The notes under the pieces are model-generated. The model saw only the letters and a list, made by a program, of their open reading frames with translations. It did no database searches and was not told the origin of the DNA. A stretch of DNA of 23,463 nt from Paramacrobiotus richtersi. Lineage: Eukaryota; Tardigrada; Eutardigrada; Parachela; Macrobiotidae. The stretch is from assembly GCA_034698045.1 (NCBI GenBank), contig JAQGAU010000824.1, positions 1-23,463 on the forward strand, read 5' to 3'. Shown piece by piece: positions 20,066 through 23,463 of the stretch; within the stretch, counting starts at the first letter, position 1, and every line of letters begins with the position of its first letter. The position numbers and the translations under genes are program-made.

Positions 20066-22601
20066 TTATACGTACAGGACCATCAGCGCACAAACAAAAG
20101 CGACATATCCGAATCCCAGAGAAGGCCAGTATGTCTGCAGAGACGGCGCAGATGATTGGACAGGTAGCAATCCCGGTGCGCATGATTGGACGGGTGGCAA
20201 TCCCACATCTCGTGCGCAGAGGCAGTTATTCGCTTCGGTCTCGAGCTGACTCGTGGCACGCCACCGTGGTCCATGTCTATTTTCGCGCAAGGTGTAGTGG
20301 GTGTGCTCGAGGCCGTTGGTGATGTTGCACGTGATGCTGGGCAGTCCGGGTTGGCTGCAGGTCAGGTTCGCGCCCGTCACACTGCATCCCTGGACATCTG
20401 CGCCTAACACACAATTCACCCAGATTAAGTTGGTCTTCTTTCTCATTCAGCTGCAGTTCTAGGTATGCCATGCTGGGGAACTGTCGCCAGCGCCCATCGG
20501 TGAGCTTACAGCTAGATCTAGATGATCATCAATAACGCTGATTACGTTAATTAATTTTCGTGGCATATGTTGATCAACCGACAGTTTTTCCATAGACATT
20601 CCGCAATTCACCCGTCAGAGCAAACGTTAACATGTACAGCATCATCGATATCATCGTAGTACAGTGGCCTCACCCCAGAATACAATGACCAGACTGCGGG
20701 TGGGCCGGATGTAACTACGTTTTGAGGGAATGTTGGTAGTACAGTACGTACATGTATACTCGAAAGCCCTTGCAAATTGCGACGGATCAATCACGGATGT
20801 TTCCCTTACTGCATACATAGGTACCTGCTGTCAGGCGCTGACCGTTGACGTACCAACGGACGCAGGGCAACGGTGCGCTGTGGGCCAGACAGCGAAAGAT
20901 CCATGCCGACTGATGTGTCGCGTTCCATTGTGTCAGCCGCAGCGCTTCCTGCATGCGAGGTTTCTCTGCAGATGAACGGATTTGTTCACAATTTATTTCA
21001 ATAGTAATCTTAGTAATCTTGTGGTGAAGCTAGCTGATATGCAATCTGGAATACTAATGACGTACTAACAATTTCTGGACAAAATTGACTCTCGGAGTCT
21101 CGGATATAACTTTAAAAATGTGGAATGGTATGAAAAGGGAAAAAATTACATAGGGAATTTTATGGATGGGGACTGAAAGGACATAACAGTGGACAAGGGG
21201 GTGATAAAGGCATACTTTCCAGTGAGACTTGCTCGTGACGATACCGAATACGACCAATGTACTGTAAGTGTAAGCGCACAGAGACGTTGCGTGTACTCGT
21301 ACATACTACTGTTAAAACTGCCAGGAAATGTAGGTTGAAAAGAACTGCTGTCCGTATACGTAAGGAGTGGTGGCCAAAAAATTGCAGAGTAATTGAGTTA
21401 CCAGATAGTGTTGTTATATTGTAGATAATTGTATGTTATTATTGTTTTAAATTAGTATTTTATGGTTGGTTAATGTTTTATGATAGTATTTATTTACTAT
21501 TTTATGCTATTGTATTATAATTATTATTTGTAAAATTTTTTCTCTGAACTGATTAGCGTGTTTTCGACTACATCTCGCGTAGCCAATAAAATACAAGTAG
21601 CGGTGACTGTTTACGCAGCGGTCGAATCACTAACGTTAACTTACGCAGAAGTGTCAATAACATTTCTGCATTACCTGCCAAGCTGACGCTGACGCTGACG
21701 CTGCGCGAATCGCTGGTCGTCGACGTCCTCATCCCCGCGTCTTCACAGACATAACTGCCGACATCAGTGGCCTGCATCTTGCCGATGCGGTACCCACAGC
21801 GATCCGTACTGGGCCACTTACAGGACTCGTACATGACTGTCTTGTTGTCCCGTTTGATCCTCCAGCGCAGTGTCCTGTTACTGTTCGCACTGGTCACCAC
21901 AGCGCACGGCAGCGTCACGCTGCCATTTTCTTTGACGTAGTAGGCCGTGTTCGTCGGCTGAACCCAGCCTTCCTTGCGTGATCTCAGCACCCGTTCGCAA
22001 GGGTTCACTGCAGCAAACGACATAACGTCCACTGCCATTGGCTGCTCTACTTCAACCGCAAACAACCAATGACATTCACAGGCAACTGTACTGACTAGTT
22101 AGTGTCCAGCTAACAAGTCCACAAAACCTCTACAACTGTATTTTGCACATTCTGGGCGATAAATTAAGTACACATAATAAAGCGAAATACGTATTACATT
22201 GTGCAATTGAATCAGGTACAGACTACAATACAGTACGCTGCGCACACTGCCAAACAATGAGAAAATGCGGCCGCAACCTACTTTCCACTGCGGCATCTTC
22301 AAAGCCAGCCAGGCGACCGAAGCGACAGAACTCTACCGTATAACATTGTTAATCGACTGATGAGCAAGCTTCTTGGTGAAATTTTCCACACGAACTGCAC
22401 AGCCAAATTAATACGAAATGCGAGAAGTATATTATAAATTCTTGAGAGATTACTAAGAAAGCAGCGCGAACTGTTACTTTGCTGTTAGTTCCTACCTGGT
22501 GGTTTGGGGAACATACTCCGAACAGTGGAATTCGAGGAATCAATAACAACAATGACAAACAAAGCAGTCAGAACCGAGATTAAGCGATGATACATAGCCA
22601 T
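20066..22601 (-). CDS. Two-Ig-domain secreted or surface-anchored protein, not recognised
   Basis: Four exons: 22496-22601, 21675-22046, 20825-20965 and 20066-20403, joined to 318 residues. All three introns are phase 1, the pattern typical of extracellular Ig modules. The start at 22601 sits in CCACCATGG, a near-ideal Kozak context. Residues 1-21 or so are a signal peptide (MAMYHR, then LISVLTALFVIVVI). Ig1 (exon 2) is V-like: SVTLPC on strand B, LRWRI on strand C, and DVGSYVC on strand F. Ig2 spans exons 3 and 4: WIFRCLAHS, CVRWYVNGQRL, then LPSITCNITN as strand F, with extra cysteines. NRT, NAT, NLT and NIT sequons suggest glycosylation. The C-terminus has a decapeptide repeat and ends in FGYVAFVCALMVLYV, which fits a GPI-anchor signal or a short membrane segment. 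Exon joins are predicted; the exon 2 acceptor is uncertain (22046, or 22007 in the same phase). Confidence 0.75.
20152..20204 (-). repeat. 30-bp tandem duplication encoding a decapeptide repeat
   Basis: Two copies of a 30-bp unit begin at 20152 and 20182; the shared 23-bp core (ATGATTGGAC to CAATCCC) differs at two bases. On the minus strand they encode GLPPVQSCAP then GLLPVQSSAP, in the stalk before the hydrophobic tail of the Ig protein. The duplication keeps the frame. Confidence 0.8.
20655..20668 (+). repeat. Dispersed box-A-like repeat, copy 9
   Basis: CGTAGTACAGTGGC on the plus strand, one change, within intron 3 of the Ig gene. Confidence 0.5.
21683..21701 (-). repeat. Short GCTGAC microsatellite at the end of the Ig1 exon
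   Basis: Three tandem GCTGAC-type units on the plus strand encode the alternating Ser-Val run SVSVSVS on the minus strand, the last beta-strand and linker of Ig1, just before the splice donor. Confidence 0.7.
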
Positions 22602-23399
22602 GGTGGAACACAAAAGAACAAAAACAAACAGATATGTAGAAAACAGATTTAGTAATCCAATCCAATCGGCGCTCGTCTGAACTCCAACGCGGCAAATCCA
22701 GAATGAAGACACGAACGATTGCATCATGATGAGCACGGCTTCAAAAAGGCAGACTTAGGGGAAATGTGGCAGGCCGTTTGTGTTAGCTTCCGTCGTCCCC
22801 AGGGCAGGGAGGCGGGGTCAAGCCTAGCGGCTGTGACAACATTTCCTGCTAAGTGCTAACCACCTAAATCGCTGGTCAAAATCAGAATGGCAGTGCGTTG
22901 CATGGACACGTACTGGACGGCCGCTAACAGTCAGCTCACTGGCAGAGCTCTCATTGTCAGCTGCCCCTAATAATATAAGTCAAACACTGCAAATTCAAAA
23001 GAAAATTCCATATTTTTTATTCGGCGACAGCTCACAGTCAGCCGCGATGTCGACACAACAAAAACTGCACCAATTAAACAAACAATGTTATCCCACCCTA
23101 TCGGCGTACGTTGCGTCCGAGTGTCGACAGCTATGCAACAGTACTCGTATCTGGATTCGCTTCCCACTCCAGAGTCCAGAGTCAGACCCCATATGTTTCT
23201 TATGCAACCAGCACCAAGCTAATTAAACAAACTGAATTCAGCGAAGGACATGAAGCTTTCGTCTGTGATTTCGATCCAACAGACAGTAATCCATTGATTT
23301 TACTTTAAATTACCTTTATAATTATTCTTCTCCCTTTTTTGAATCATAAGTCTATGGTTTGTAATGAGAATGGTTCTGCTACGGTGAACCCATCCTACG
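22602..23399. other. Spacer upstream of the Ig gene
   Basis: This holds the promoter of the minus-strand Ig gene and, on the right, a possible 3' UTR of another minus-strand gene. Two ATTGG motifs in tandem on the minus strand (near 22655) are CCAAT-box like. A GC-rich patch at about 22795-22830 stands out. No coding exon is supported. Confidence 0.4.
23016..23021 (-). terminator. Possible polyadenylation signal AATAAA on the minus strand
   Basis: AATAAA on the minus strand, 379 bases past the stop of the right-edge reading frame at 23400. It would end a gene entering from the right, if that gene is real. Confidence 0.3.
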
Positions 23400-23463
23400 T
23401 TATGTTGGTGGCTGGTTATACTGTGCTGGTGTACCATCATATAGATCCTCATGAAAGGTCATA
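23400..23463 (-). CDS. Possible last exon of a gene entering from the right edge
   Basis: The minus strand is open from the edge to TAA at 23402-23400 and ends TPAQYNQPPT. That Gln/Pro/Tyr-rich tail looks like a disordered protein C-terminus. Only 20 codons are visible, and the plus strand is also open here (about 50 codons), so this is weak. No family recognised. Confidence 0.25.
   Translation of the reverse strand, partial: MTFHEDLYDGTPAQYNQPPT

Noticed and set aside
22602..22736. Upstream ATG (22736) as start of the Ig protein
   Set aside because: It would put two hydrophobic runs before the mature protein; the ATG at 22601 has CCACCATGG and leaves one clean signal peptide.

Overview
The window is animal nuclear DNA. 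Its genes are split by GT-AG introns, the exons are GC-rich and the introns AT-rich, and there are polyadenylation signals and a Kozak-type start but no operons or Shine-Dalgarno sites. Three proteins are clear eukaryotic families: XBP1, COA5/PET191 and PSME4/PA200. Four to five genes in 23 kb, with introns of about 60 to 1500 bp, suggest a compact invertebrate genome. A small-genome ecdysozoan such as a tardigrade is only a guess; the sequence does not name the species.

Layout. (1) 1-1913, minus strand: XBP1, the bZIP transcription factor of the unfolded protein response, lacking only its 3' end, which lies beyond the left edge. Exon 4 carries the paired IRE1 hairpins and a 23-nt unconventional intron (891-913). 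Removing it swaps one open frame for another. (2) 2691-3434, minus: COA5/PET191, a twin-CX9C cytochrome c oxidase assembly factor in four small exons. (3) 3435-4700: divergent spacer between COA5 and the next gene, probably a shared promoter plus PSME4 5' UTR. (4) 4701-19416, plus: PSME4/PA200, the large HEAT-repeat proteasome activator, in 18 coding exons joined in a consistent phase to 1856 codons plus stop (1843 from the second ATG), ending in Tyr-Tyr-Ala. (5) 20066-22601, minus: a two-Ig-domain protein with a signal peptide and a short hydrophobic tail, all introns in phase 1; I do not recognise an orthologue. (6) 23400-23463: possibly the last exon of another minus-strand gene entering from the right.

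How they fit together. XBP1 handles ER folding stress, PA200 caps the 20S proteasome, and COA5 supports respiratory complex IV assembly. All three are quality-control or assembly genes, but nothing proves their adjacency is functional. The regulatory evidence is best at XBP1: a TATA-like box, an ERSE-like element and a full CRE lie just upstream, fitting the autoregulation known for this gene. The introns and spacers also carry a dispersed 14-bp repeat matching the RNA polymerase III box A consensus, possibly remnants of a tRNA-derived element.

I saw no rRNA, no intact tRNA, no CRISPR array and no coding mobile element.
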